A stretch of 64,000 bases of DNA, from NCBI RefSeq assembly GCF_025753795.1, contig NZ_JAOWPS010000004.1, positions 372,001-436,000 of the forward strand, given 5' to 3'. A model generated the notes under the pieces. It saw only the letters and a program-made list of their open reading frames with translations, was not told where the DNA came from and searched no databases. The position numbers and the translations under genes were made by a program. Source of the stretch: Mesorhizobium sp. YC-39 (GTDB lineage Bacteria > Pseudomonadota > Alphaproteobacteria > Rhizobiales > Rhizobiaceae). Below, piece after piece: positions 27,653 to 36,411 of the stretch (position 1 is its first letter; every line of letters starts with the position of its first letter).

Positions 27653-29209
27653 ATGCGACTGAACCGGACTCTGCGCCATTGGCGGATTTGGGCTTTCATC
27701 GCTGCCATGATGCTGTGGCCGCATGCGGCGTCGGCCGACGACATTGCGCCCGACCGGTTGGCGGCGGCTTTGTCAAAACTAGAGGCGCTCGCTGAAGGCG
27801 TCGTCGCGGATGGCGGGGTGCCGGGGCTCGCCATCGGCGTCGTCCATGACGACAAGGTGGTCTTTCTCAAAGGGTTCGGGCATCGCGAGGCCGGCAAGCC
27901 GGAGACCGTCGACGCCGATACGGTGTTCCAGATCGCCTCGCTTTCCAAGCCGGTCTCATCAACGATCGTGGCGGCGCTGGTCGGCGAGAAGATCGTTTCC
28001 TGGGATGCCAAAATCGCCGACCTCGATCCGGCTTTCCGACTGTCCGAGCCCTATCCGACCAGCGAGCTGACGGTCCGCGACCTGTTCTCGCATCGCAGCG
28101 GACTGCCCGGCACCGCCGGCGACGACCTCGAGGGCATCGGCTATGACCGTGCCGAGATCCTGCATCGGCTGCGTTTCGTGCCACCATTGTCGAGCTTTCG
28201 CGCCGGCTATTCCTACAGCAATTTCGGATTGACCGAGGGTGCCGTCGCGGCCGCGAAGCCGACAGGCAAGCCCTGGGAAGAGGTGGCCGAGGAGAAGCTC
28301 TACCGCCCGCTTGGAATGGCCTCGACCAGTTCGCGTTATTCGGATTTCCTCAAGCATGCCAACCGCGCCGCATTGCATGTCAGGGTCGATGGCGTCTGGG
28401 CGGCGAAGATAAAGCGCGATCCGGATGCGCAGGCGCCCGCGGGCGGCGTCAGCTCCACCGCGCGCGATCTCTCACAATGGGTGCGCCTGGTGCTCGGCAA
28501 CGGCATTTATGACGACAAGCCGCTGATTGCCGCCGATGCGCTGGCTGAGACGCATGTTCCCCTGATGACGCGGGGCAAAAACCCCGTCTCAGGCAGCGAG
28601 TCCTTCTACGGCCTCGGCTGGAATGTCGAATTCGGCCGGCACGGGCTGAGCTGGGGCCATGCCGGCGCCTTCAGCGTCGGTGCCCGCACGCTGGTGACGC
28701 TGTTTCCCGAGCAGAAGCTTGGTATCGTCATTGTCGCCAACGCCTTTTCGACAGGCGTTCCGGAAGGGCTGTCCGAGAGTTTTGCCGACATGGCCTTCGA
28801 CGGAAAAATCGAGAAGGACTGGGTCAAGGCATGGGACGATGCCTATGCGAGCCTGTTCGGCCCGGCGGTCGCCGCCGCCAAGGCCACCTATGCCGCGCCC
28901 CCGTCTCCGGCAAGTCCGGCCAGGCCGGCCGGCGCCTATAAAGGCCGTTATTTCAACGACTTCATCGGCGATGCGGTTGTGTCTGGTGAGGGCGACGGCC
29001 TTGTGCTCAAGGTCGGGCCGGGCGGCGCCCGGTCCTATTCACTGGAACATTTCGACCGCGACATGTTCGTCACCTATCCGGACGCCGAGACGCCGGACGC
29101 GCCGTCTGGCGTAAGCTTTGTGCTCGGCCCCGACGGCAAGGCGTCGGCCATGACGGTGGAATTTCTCGACGGCAATCATCTCGGCACGCTGGCGCGCATG
29201 GGTGACTAG
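27653..29209 (+). CDS. periplasmic serine hydrolase, class C beta-lactamase/DD-peptidase-like
   Basis: The 518-residue precursor begins with a signal peptide (basic RLNRTLRHWR, hydrophobic IWAFIAAMMLW, cleavage after AASA). The serine hydrolase core has S96-L-S-K99 and Y188-S-N190, the nucleophile and second motif of class C beta-lactamases, with HAGAFSVG as the likely third motif. The last 100 residues form a separate beta domain (DUF3471/lipocalin-like: YKGRYFNDFIGDAVV). Such proteins are esterases, D-aminopeptidases or penicillin-binding proteins; antibiotic resistance should not be assumed. Preceded by a 128-base promoter region. Confidence 0.9.
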   Translation: MRLNRTLRHWRIWAFIAAMMLWPHAASADDIAPDRLAAALSKLEALAEGVVADGGVPGLAIGVVHDDKVVFLKGFGHREAGKPETVDADTVFQIASLSKPVSSTIVAALVGEKIVSWDAKIADLDPAFRLSEPYPTSELTVRDLFSHRSGLPGTAGDDLEGIGYDRAEILHRLRFVPPLSSFRAGYSYSNFGLTEGAVAAAKPTGKPWEEVAEEKLYRPLGMASTSSRYSDFLKHANRAALHVRVDGVWAAKIKRDPDAQAPAGGVSSTARDLSQWVRLVLGNGIYDDKPLIAADALAETHVPLMTRGKNPVSGSESFYGLGWNVEFGRHGLSWGHAGAFSVGARTLVTLFPEQKLGIVIVANAFSTGVPEGLSESFADMAFDGKIEKDWVKAWDDAYASLFGPAVAAAKATYAAPPSPASPARPAGAYKGRYFNDFIGDAVVSGEGDGLVLKVGPGGARSYSLEHFDRDMFVTYPDAETPDAPSGVSFVLGPDGKASAMTVEFLDGNHLGTLARMGD

Positions 29210-29590
29210 GGTGGTAATGAGACGGTTGTCCCAGTCCTGCAAGACGCGGGGCAATCGCATAGGGCAGCGCCAGCCCCCCACTCCGGCCGCTGCGCGGCCA
29301 CCTCTCCCCATGACATGAGGGAGAGGAAACGATAATCGTCAAGGTCGCAACCTTGGAAAGCCTGGGTTTCCTCATCCCCCACGAATGTGGGGGAGAGGTG
29401 GCTCGGCGAAGCCGAGACGGAGTGGGGGAGCGCCATATGCGGCTGCTCTGGGCGGGCGAATGAGCGGACACGCGGCGGCTTGAGGCTGGCGGCGGCCCGA
29501 TTAACCGAAGACAACCGTCTGCTTGACGAAAATCGGTGCGCCTGTGAGAGCAAGAACTCCATGGGGAGATGAGCAGGCGGTGGGCAAACG
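29210..29590. other. intergenic region dominated by repeat family B
   Basis: About 380 bases between the serine hydrolase and the aminopeptidase gene. The left two thirds are the inverted pair described at 29274-29429. The remainder is GC-rich, without a convincing reading frame, and must contain the promoter of the aminopeptidase. Confidence 0.5.
29274..29429. repeat. palindromic intergenic repeat, family B, inverted pair
   Basis: The left part (29274-29309) reads CCCCCCACTCCGGCCG, a GC hairpin, then CACCTCTCCCC; the right part (29390-29429) is its inverted counterpart GGGGAGAGGTGGC, hairpin CTCGGCGAAGCCGAG, then CGGAGTGGGGG. Between them lie two further related fragments, ATGAGGGAGAGG and CTCATCCCCCACG. 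The two arms differ in their small internal hairpins, suggesting mosaic exchange. Confidence 0.75.
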
Positions 29591-30643
29591 GTGAGGCGCG
29601 TTCTTCGAATACTTGCCGCGGTGACCATGGCGTTCGGAGTGAGCGGCTGCACAAGCATCTCCTATTACGCGCAGTCGCTGGAGGGCCATGTGGAGATCAT
29701 GGCGGCGCGCAAGAATGTTGGAAAACTGATCCGCGATCCTTCGACACCTGAGGCATTGCGCAGCAAGCTGACGTCGGCGAGCGCCATAAGACGGTTTGCG
29801 ACGGATGAACTGGCACTGCCCGACAACAGCAGCTACCGCAGCTATGTCGACATCCACCGGGACGCTGTGACATGGGCCGTTTTTGCCGCGCCGCAATTCT
29901 CGCTCGCGCCACGAATATGGTGCTTTCCGATTTTCGGCTGCGTTCCCTACCGGGGTTACTTCTCCCGGAAATCCGCGACGGAAAGCGCTGTCGAGCTTCA
30001 GAGACAGGGGCTAGACGTCTATGTCACAGGCATCACCGCCTATTCCACGCTGGGCTGGTCCAGCGACCCGCTGCTCAGCACCATGCTTCGTCAGGACGAC
30101 ATTTATCTCGCAAGCCTTGTCTTCCATGAACTGGCGCACCAGCGCCTCTATGTGGATGGCGATTCCGCATTCAACGAGGCTTTCGCGGTTGCCGTCGAAG
30201 CCACCGGTACAAGAAAATGGCTCCGCGCCGCCAGCGATCGGGCCGGATTGCGCCGCTACGAAGCCGCTCGCAAGCGCAGCGCCGATTTTCTCAAGCTGGT
30301 GGCGAAAACGCGCGACGAGTTGGCCCAGGTCTATGGAAGTCCCCGTACCCCGCAGCAGATGGCGGCCGCCAAGGCAGCGACGATCGACAGGATGCGGATG
30401 CGCTACCGGCACATGCGCGACAGGCGCTGGGCCGGATACCGGGGCTATGACGCCTGGTTCGAACAGCCGATCAACAACGCGAAGCTCGCCGCGACTTCTG
30501 TCTACGGCGAACAGGTTCCGGCATTTCTCCGCTTGTTCGACCTGTGTGGCGGGGACTATCCAAGGTTTTATGCTGCTGTTCGAAGGATTGCGGAGAAGCC
30601 GTCTCGTGCCGAAGCGCTGAAGGCGGTGAAGAGTTGTGATTGA
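29591..30643 (+). CDS. lipoprotein zinc aminopeptidase, COG4324 type
   Basis: The 350-residue precursor has a lipoprotein signal with lipobox VSGC (lipidated Cys at residue 18). It follows the predicted-aminopeptidase pattern: LALPDNSSYRSYVDIHRDAV, IWCFPIFGCVPYRGYF, AYSTLGWSSDPLLSTM, then the zinc motif H179-E-L-A-H183 and a downstream Glu in FNEAFAVAVE. The enzyme would be anchored in the envelope and trim peptides. GTG 29591 is the start because it precedes the signal directly. The final bases overlap a fragment of a DOPA-dioxygenase-like gene. Confidence 0.88.
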   Translation: MRRVLRILAAVTMAFGVSGCTSISYYAQSLEGHVEIMAARKNVGKLIRDPSTPEALRSKLTSASAIRRFATDELALPDNSSYRSYVDIHRDAVTWAVFAAPQFSLAPRIWCFPIFGCVPYRGYFSRKSATESAVELQRQGLDVYVTGITAYSTLGWSSDPLLSTMLRQDDIYLASLVFHELAHQRLYVDGDSAFNEAFAVAVEATGTRKWLRAASDRAGLRRYEAARKRSADFLKLVAKTRDELAQVYGSPRTPQQMAAAKAATIDRMRMRYRHMRDRRWAGYRGYDAWFEQPINNAKLAATSVYGEQVPAFLRLFDLCGGDYPRFYAAVRRIAEKPSRAEALKAVKSCD

Positions 30644-30821
30644 GTTGGATAAGCACGGCGGGCTGAGCATCCTCATTCACCCCAACAACCCCAAGCGCGA
30701 CCATCTGGTCGACCCGATCTGGATCGGGCGAGCGTTGGGGGTGCACGGCGAGGTTCTCGGCGAGGAGGATGAGGCGGAAGCGGCGCTGGAGGTGAATGCC
30801 GAGCCGACGCTGGGGGAGTAG
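30636..30821 (+). pseudogene. C-terminal fragment of a DOPA 4,5-dioxygenase-like gene
   Basis: A 61-codon frame encodes KHGGLSILIHPN followed by DHLVDPIWIGRAL and a polar acidic tail. That matches only the last part of bacterial DOPA 4,5-dioxygenase-family proteins, where GLS(V/I)L(V/I)HPN and DH..(A)(I/L)W(I/M)G are consecutive conserved blocks; the first two thirds of the roughly 120-residue protein, with the metal-binding His residues, are missing. The aminopeptidase gene occupies the place where the front would be. It is most likely a deletion remnant. Confidence 0.5.
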
Positions 30822-31074
30822 GGGGAGGACGAATTATTGCTGGTGGCGCTCCGACTTGGCCGAAGACAGCGGTCTGCCTTGGGGCCGGAAGCCGACCGAC
30901 TGGTTCTGCGGCCATGAACGTCCGAGCGGACATTGCGGCGTGCTGACTAAGGATGAGCGAGCCTGGGGCTGAAGGAGCAGGGCTTACACTGGCAGGTGAT
31001 CGATGAGCTTTGCCGCGAGGTGGCCTGACGTCGCAATCGCTGTCATGCGCCAACCACCGGTCCGGGGCCGCACA

Positions 31075-31935
31075 TCATGCGGTCGCGTTCACGAGATGGT
31101 CCGATACCGTCGAGATGAACGCGCGAAGACGCTGGAGACGCCGTAGGTCCCGGTGATATCCCATCCAGATGTCTCGCGCCGGCGGCGGCGTCGGCAGTTC
31201 CAGTCTGCGGATACCCGAGATCTGATTGCCGACTATACGCGGCAGGACGGCGATCCCGACCCCTTGCCTGCACATGCGCCCCTGGACGTTGCGGTTGTTC
31301 GATCGCAGGACCGGTCTCGCATTGGGGAAACTCTCGATGAGCCAGGCGATATCGGGGAACTGCCCGGTCGACGTATCGTGGGTAATCAACCGGAAACCGG
31401 TCCCGTCGCCATATTTGGGATCAGGCGACTCCTCGGCGATGTAGACGCCGTATTCAAGCCTGAAGAGCCGCCGCTGAACGACATCGGCAGTGTTGAACGG
31501 AACGATACGGAAAGCGACGTCGGCCTCCCGCTGGGCGAGGTTGAACAGGCGCGTGCCGGTCAGAATCTCGACGTCGACATTGGGGTAGGCTTTCGAGAAG
31601 TCCGCCAGGATGGGAGGCAGGACATAGGCCCCGAACCAGTCCGCGGATGAAATGCGCAGATTGCCTTTGAGATCCTGCTCTTGCCCCGCAAGCCGGCGCT
31701 CCATGGCCAGCGCGCCTTCTTCCATCTGCTCCGCCAGCGCGATGATCCCGTGGCCCTCTTCGGTCAGGACAAGACCGTCCGCGGTCCGCTGGAAGAGCGT
31801 GTGACCGATCGCCTGCTCTAATGCGCGCAAGCGCCTGCCGACGGTCGGATGGCTTGCCTGAATAGAACGCGCGGCGCCGCCGAGCGTGCCGGATCGCGCA
31901 ACAGCTAGAAAGATTCTGACGTCACTCCATTCCAT
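31075..31935 (-). CDS. LysR-family transcriptional regulator
   Basis: The 286-residue protein has the LysR winged helix at residues 3-62 (DVRIFLAVARSGTLGGAARS, then SHPTVGRRLRALE) and an effector-binding domain with LKGNLRISSADWFG near residue 90. ATG 31935 (MEWSDVRIF) gives the standard distance to the helix-turn-helix. It is divergent from five enzyme genes starting at 32074 and is their likely regulator. The 138-base gap contains an 18-base palindrome (31992-32009) and a second inverted repeat suited to LysR binding. Confidence 0.93.
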   Translation of the reverse strand: MEWSDVRIFLAVARSGTLGGAARSIQASHPTVGRRLRALEQAIGHTLFQRTADGLVLTEEGHGIIALAEQMEEGALAMERRLAGQEQDLKGNLRISSADWFGAYVLPPILADFSKAYPNVDVEILTGTRLFNLAQREADVAFRIVPFNTADVVQRRLFRLEYGVYIAEESPDPKYGDGTGFRLITHDTSTGQFPDIAWLIESFPNARPVLRSNNRNVQGRMCRQGVGIAVLPRIVGNQISGIRRLELPTPPPARDIWMGYHRDLRRLQRLRAFISTVSDHLVNATA

Positions 31936-31991
31936 CGCCACACCCACACAAAACTGAACACCGAGAATGCATTTATGTCAGTTAAAGAACA

Positions 31992-32009
31992 AATCTAAGC
32001 ACCTAGATT
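31992..32009. promoter_or_regulatory. candidate LysR operator between divergent genes
   Basis: AATCTA-N6-TAGATT is a perfect 6-base-arm inverted repeat in the shared promoter region. It fits the dyad style of LysR sites. A second pair, AACTGA at 31952-31957 and TCAGTT at 31978-31983, lies nearer the regulator start and could be the activation or autoregulation site. Confidence 0.5.
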
Positions 32010-32073
32010 CCTGCCATCGGTCCATCGGACTGTCTCTCGTGTATCACCTCATGTCATTCGGAAGGATCGGCAA

Positions 32074-32826
32074 ATGTCTCTCAAGTCTCTCTATCTCGGT
32101 GCTGCGGCTCTTGCAGTGGTGTTCGGCGCGCCCTCCGCTTTCGCGCAGCCGACCCAAAATGTGATTTTGGTCCATGGCGCGTTGGTCGATGGCAGCGGCT
32201 GGAGGGGCGTTTATGAGCGCCTGGTCGCCAAGGGCTTGAAAGTCACGGTCGTTCAGGAACCGAACACTTCGCTGGCGGATGACGTTCAGGCGGTTCACCG
32301 CGCTATCGAGCAGCAAAATGGGCTGGTCGTCCTCGTCGGCCACAGCTATGGTGGTCAGATCATCACCGAAGCCGGCGTCGACCCGAAGGTTTCGGCACTT
32401 GTCTATGTCGCGGCCATCGTCCCGGATGTTGGCGAGGGCGTAGGCGATGTGTTTGAGAAGTGGCCGAGTCCGACCGCGGACGCGTTCAAGCCGACTTCTG
32501 ACGGCTTCCTGCTGTTCGATCCCGCGAAGTTCCGGGCGGGATTCGCCGCTGACCTGTCCAAGGCCGAGACGGATTTCATGACTAACTCGCAGGTGCCGGT
32601 TTCGGCGAAGATCCTCGGAACCAAGACGCAGCACGCGGCCTGGAAGACCAAGCCGAGCTACGGCATCGTGGCCGGGCTGGACATGGCTGTCGGCGCCGAG
32701 GCGGAGCGGTCTATGTACAAGCGGGCAAGTGCGAAGGTCACCGAGGTGCCCGGTGCCAGCCATGCGGTTTACATCTCGCATCCGCGCGAAGTCGCCGATG
32801 TCATCGCCGAAGCGGCGAGCAAATAA
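32074..32826 (+). CDS. exported alpha/beta hydrolase
   Basis: The 250-residue precursor begins with a signal peptide (MSLKSLYLGAAALAVVFGAP, cleavage after AFA). The mature enzyme is a small alpha/beta hydrolase with oxyanion region ILVHGALVDGSGW, nucleophile elbow LVGHSYGG and a C-terminal catalytic His in PGASHAVYISHP. Members of this group are periplasmic esterase/lactonase-like proteins. It is the first gene of the set facing the LysR regulator. Confidence 0.9.
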   Translation: MSLKSLYLGAAALAVVFGAPSAFAQPTQNVILVHGALVDGSGWRGVYERLVAKGLKVTVVQEPNTSLADDVQAVHRAIEQQNGLVVLVGHSYGGQIITEAGVDPKVSALVYVAAIVPDVGEGVGDVFEKWPSPTADAFKPTSDGFLLFDPAKFRAGFAADLSKAETDFMTNSQVPVSAKILGTKTQHAAWKTKPSYGIVAGLDMAVGAEAERSMYKRASAKVTEVPGASHAVYISHPREVADVIAEAASK

Positions 32827-33010
32827 AGCCGATGCCCTGATGTCCAGGCTCAGGGCTGCGGAAGTTTCGTGACCCATGCGCCGAAGCCACCCCTGTGGCT
32901 TCGGCATCGCGACCGGCCAACTCATCGGCGCGGGTCTCGGTCTGACGATCGCCCCGCGGCCCGGGTCCGACCCTGCGCCCAACTCGCATCTGAACAACGG
33001 GAGATAGAAC

Positions 33011-33907
33011 ATGCAGATCGGATTTATCGGTCTCGGCAGTATGGGCTCAGCAATGGCCCTGAACCTGGTGAAGGCAGGCCATGACGTGCGAGCTTGGAAT
33101 CGGAGTAAGGTCGCCCAGGATGGCGTCCCCGGTGTGACGCTTGTCGAGCTCCCGGCGGACGCTTTTCAGGCTGACGCAGTCTTTACGATGCTGTCCGACG
33201 ATTCTGCCATTCGGGAGGTGATCCTCGATGCCGGCCTGCTCGCAAGCGCGCAATCAGGGCTGACCCATGTTGTCACATCGACGATCTCGGTCGCTTTCGC
33301 GCGAGAACTGGAGTTGCTGCACGAAGAGGCAGGCCTTGGCTATGTGTCCGCACCGGTCCTCGGTCGACCGAGCGTAGCGGCGAGTGGCCAGCTTAACATT
33401 CTGGCGGCCGGGAAGGCCGACGCACTTGCCGCGATCGAGCCGCTGCTCGCCCGCCTCAGCAAAAAGGTCTGGAAGTTGGGGGAGAACCCCGCTCGAGCGA
33501 ATGCGGCAAAACTCGCCTGCAACATGATGATCGCCATGGCTATCGAGGCGATGGCTGAGGGTGTGGTGCTGACCGAGAGCGTCGGCCTCGACCGTGCGGA
33601 ATTCTTTGAACTCATCCTGGGCACCCTGTTCTCGGGCCGCGCCTATCAGAGCTACAGCGCGCAGATCACGGAGCGATCATTCGAGCCGGGTTTCAAAGCC
33701 AAGCTCGCGCTCAAGGACATGCGCCTGGCGACTGAGGCCAGCAACAAAATCGGACGCACGCTCCCGATGCTTGAAGCTGTCCGCGAGGGGCTCAACAACG
33801 CCGTATTGGCGGGCCTCGGCGACAAGGACTGGTCGATCATGGCCGATATGACGGTTCGTGGCGGCGACAGTTTGGCGTCGTCTGAAAACAACTCGGAGAA
33901 GATGTAA
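33011..33907 (+). CDS. NAD(P)-dependent 3-hydroxyisobutyrate-dehydrogenase-like oxidoreductase
   Basis: The 298-residue protein has the N-terminal Rossmann motif IGFIGLGSMGSAMALNL, an Arg shortly after it that suggests NADP preference (AWNRS), the substrate loop GRPSVAASGQL and the catalytic Lys in ANAAKLACNM near residue 170. Beta-hydroxyacid dehydrogenases and glyoxylate/succinate-semialdehyde reductases share this layout. The ATG follows GGGAGATAGAAC. Its stop overlaps the next start by one base (TAATG), so it is translationally coupled to the SDR gene. Confidence 0.9.
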   Translation: MQIGFIGLGSMGSAMALNLVKAGHDVRAWNRSKVAQDGVPGVTLVELPADAFQADAVFTMLSDDSAIREVILDAGLLASAQSGLTHVVTSTISVAFARELELLHEEAGLGYVSAPVLGRPSVAASGQLNILAAGKADALAAIEPLLARLSKKVWKLGENPARANAAKLACNMMIAMAIEAMAEGVVLTESVGLDRAEFFELILGTLFSGRAYQSYSAQITERSFEPGFKAKLALKDMRLATEASNKIGRTLPMLEAVREGLNNAVLAGLGDKDWSIMADMTVRGGDSLASSENNSEKM

Positions 33908-34731
33908 TGAAAACTTGGCTCATCACAGGCTGCTCAAGCGGCTTTGGCCGGCGGCTCGCGCTCGCCGCAGCACAGCGCGGCGATCAGGTCATCGCGACGG
34001 CCCGCGATGTCAAAACGACCGAAGAAATGGCCGAGCCTTTCGGCGGCCGCATGATCACCTTGCCGCTCGACGTGACGGATGCGGCGGCAGCCAAGGAAGC
34101 GGTCGCAAAGGCGGTCGAGACATTCGGTGGGTTTGACGTGCTCGTGAACAATGCTGGCTACGGACTGTTCGGCGCGATCGAGGAAGGCACGCCCGAAGAA
34201 TATCGTCCGATGTTCGAGGTGAATGTCTTTGGTCTGATCGAAACCACCAGAGCCGCCCTGCCCGTCCTGCGACGTTCGGGCGGAACGATCGTCAACATGT
34301 CGTCCGGCGCCGGCATCGCGGGCGGCGGCGGCGGAGGTTATTACAACGCCGCCAAATTCGCCGTGGAAGGGATTTCCGAGGCGCTCGCCGGCGAGCTGAA
34401 GCCGTTCGGCATCCGCGTGCTGATCGTCGAGCCTGGGCCGTTCCGCACCGATTTCCTTGGCCGTTCGATCACGATGGCGGCCAACGAGATGCCGGAATAC
34501 GCCGCGACCTCACGCAAGCACTATCGCGAAACGAGTGACGGCAATCAGGCGGGCGATCCTGACAAGGCGATCGCGGTGATCCTGCAGGCGGTCAACGCCG
34601 ATGATGCCCCGCTTCATCTGCCGCTCGGCCCGATCGCGCATGCGATCGCCGAGCGAAAGCTGGCTGCCTTCCGCAGCGATATCGACGCCTGGCGCGACAT
34701 CACGATCGCCACCGATTTCGACCAGCCCTGA
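33907..34731 (+). CDS. short-chain dehydrogenase/reductase (SDR)
   Basis: The 274-residue classical SDR has the cofactor motif TGCSSGFG at residues 7-14, NNAGYG, the catalytic Ser in VNMSSGAG and the catalytic Tyr-x3-Lys in YYNAAK. The C-terminal extension (HLPLGPIAHAIAERKLAAF) is typical of the long oxidoreductases related to retinol/17-beta-hydroxysteroid-like SDRs. It is the third gene of the LysR-controlled set. Confidence 0.92.
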   Translation: MKTWLITGCSSGFGRRLALAAAQRGDQVIATARDVKTTEEMAEPFGGRMITLPLDVTDAAAAKEAVAKAVETFGGFDVLVNNAGYGLFGAIEEGTPEEYRPMFEVNVFGLIETTRAALPVLRRSGGTIVNMSSGAGIAGGGGGGYYNAAKFAVEGISEALAGELKPFGIRVLIVEPGPFRTDFLGRSITMAANEMPEYAATSRKHYRETSDGNQAGDPDKAIAVILQAVNADDAPLHLPLGPIAHAIAERKLAAFRSDIDAWRDITIATDFDQP

Positions 34732-34782
34732 GCGCTGGCAGCGAGCTCTGTTTGAACGTCAACATCTGACTGGAATGCGATC

Positions 34783-35631
34783 ATGATCGCAACTTTGAAG
34801 GGGTTTACCCAGCAACTGGTGCCGGTGAATGGCATCAAGATCAACGCCGTCAGGGGAGGCTCAGGCCCGCCGATCCTTCTGCTTCACGGCTGGCCGGAAA
34901 CATGGTGGGAATGGCACCATGTGATGCCGCTGCTGGCCGAGCATTTCGGCGTGGTGGCCATCGATCTGCGCGGCGCGGGCTTCTCCGACTGCCCGCTCGA
35001 CGGCTATGACAAGGCGACGATGGCGCGCGACGCGCACGAGGTCATGGTTGCCCTTGGGCATGAACGCTACGCCGTGTGCGGCCATGACATTGGCGGAATG
35101 GTCGCGTTGCCGCAGGCCGCCATCTATCGGGAGGCTGTTACCCACCTGGCCGTCCTTGATGTTCCGCTTCCCGGCTGGACTGGATGGGAGGCGACAACCG
35201 CCAGGCTCTGGCACTTCAGCTTCCATATGAACCGGGATCTGCCCGAGCGCCTGATCCATGGCCGTGAATATGACTATGTTTCGACCTTCATGGCAGAGCG
35301 GTTCTACGATCACAGCACCTTCAATCCGGCGAACATCGAGATCTACGCGAAAGCGATGGCGCTTCCTGGCCGCACACGCGGCGGCATGGAATGGTATCGC
35401 ACCCTCGCCGCCGATCATGCGGCCGCGCTCGAGTACAAGAAGCAGCCGCTCGACATGCCGGTGCTTGGCCTGGGTGGGGACCAGCGCTTCGGCGCGCAGA
35501 TGGTGCCGATGCTCAAGGAGTTCGCCACCAATGTAACGGGCGGCTCGATCGCGCGGTGCAGCCACTATGTCGCGGACGAGCGGCCGGATGAAGTCGCGGC
35601 CGCTCTGATCGATTTCCTCAAGGCCAATTGA
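34783..35631 (+). CDS. alpha/beta hydrolase, epoxide hydrolase/dehalogenase-like
   Basis: The 282-residue protein has the epoxide hydrolase oxyanion motif LLHGWPETWWEW near residues 29-40, the nucleophile elbow CGHDIGGM in which Asp replaces Ser (near residue 103), and the C-terminal His in CSHYVADERP. An Asp nucleophile points to epoxide hydrolase or dehalogenase chemistry rather than an esterase. It follows the SDR by 51 bases. With the exported hydrolase, dehydrogenases and VOC protein it suggests detoxification of a reactive xenobiotic; inference only. Confidence 0.9.
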   Translation: MIATLKGFTQQLVPVNGIKINAVRGGSGPPILLLHGWPETWWEWHHVMPLLAEHFGVVAIDLRGAGFSDCPLDGYDKATMARDAHEVMVALGHERYAVCGHDIGGMVALPQAAIYREAVTHLAVLDVPLPGWTGWEATTARLWHFSFHMNRDLPERLIHGREYDYVSTFMAERFYDHSTFNPANIEIYAKAMALPGRTRGGMEWYRTLAADHAAALEYKKQPLDMPVLGLGGDQRFGAQMVPMLKEFATNVTGGSIARCSHYVADERPDEVAAALIDFLKAN

Positions 35632-35691
35632 AACTCTGCGCCCGCGCCGTCGTGGGCGGGGCGGATCGACTAAACAAGAAAGGAAACTGTC

Positions 35692-36222
35692 ATGACCACA
35701 CCCGTCATTCGCGGCGTCAATCATATCGGCATCACGGTGCCCGACATCGAAGCGGCAAAATCGTTCCTGGTGGAAGCTTTCGGCGGCCAGGTGATCTACC
35801 AGTCCTTCGGACCGGAGGATCCGCCGCGGCAGGGACCCGAATTCGAGCGGGCCGTCGGCGCTTTCCCCGGAACGGTCGTGCGTGCGCAGGCTATGGTCAA
35901 GATCGGAACCGGACCCGATATCGAGCTCTTCGAAATGCACGGCCCCGAGCAAGCCCAGCCGATCCGGGCGAGCGACTTTGGCATCACGCACTTCGCTCTC
36001 TACACCGACGATATCGACGCATCGGTCGAGCGCTTCGAAAAGGCTGGAGGCACCCCTCTCACCGCGCCGCGCGCTATCCCCTATGCAACCGAGAAAGGTC
36101 TTGGAAACAAGGTCTGCTATTGCCGCATGCCGTGGGGCACGACGATGGAGTTCATCACCACAACGGATCGCATGGCCTACCATGACCAGACGGGTCTGCG
36201 CAGGTGGCAGGACGACGACTGA
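35692..36222 (+). CDS. VOC-family protein (glyoxalase/dioxygenase fold)
   Basis: The 176-residue protein is a single VOC metalloprotein: the first beta-alpha-beta module starts INHIGITVPDIEAAKSF style (NHIGITVPD near residues 7-15) and the second has FGITHFALYTDDIDASVERF near 95-114, ending with WGTTMEFI, where the Glu can bind metal. The family includes glyoxalase I, ring-cleavage dioxygenases and resistance proteins. It closes the gene set that begins at 32074. Substrate unknown. Confidence 0.88.
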   Translation: MTTPVIRGVNHIGITVPDIEAAKSFLVEAFGGQVIYQSFGPEDPPRQGPEFERAVGAFPGTVVRAQAMVKIGTGPDIELFEMHGPEQAQPIRASDFGITHFALYTDDIDASVERFEKAGGTPLTAPRAIPYATEKGLGNKVCYCRMPWGTTMEFITTTDRMAYHDQTGLRRWQDDD

Positions 36223-36411
36223 GCAGGGCGCAAAAAGGGGCCTGCAATCAGTTAAGTCGCGGCGATGCTGACGCTGTCGGAAGGCACGAAACGAACTTTC
36301 GCTTCTAGGCTGAACGAGTGTCTGCTTCCGGGTACCGCATGCACGTACTTGAGCGACGGAGATGAGGCGCAAAGCTGCCATTCTACACACCGCGCGTCCT
36401 CGCCCCCAACA

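Noticed and set aside
30822..31074. Possible gene remnant between the dioxygenase fragment and the LysR gene
   Set aside because: Short frames such as LKEQGLHWQVIDELCREV look protein-like for a few residues, but there is no start, no length and no recognised family.
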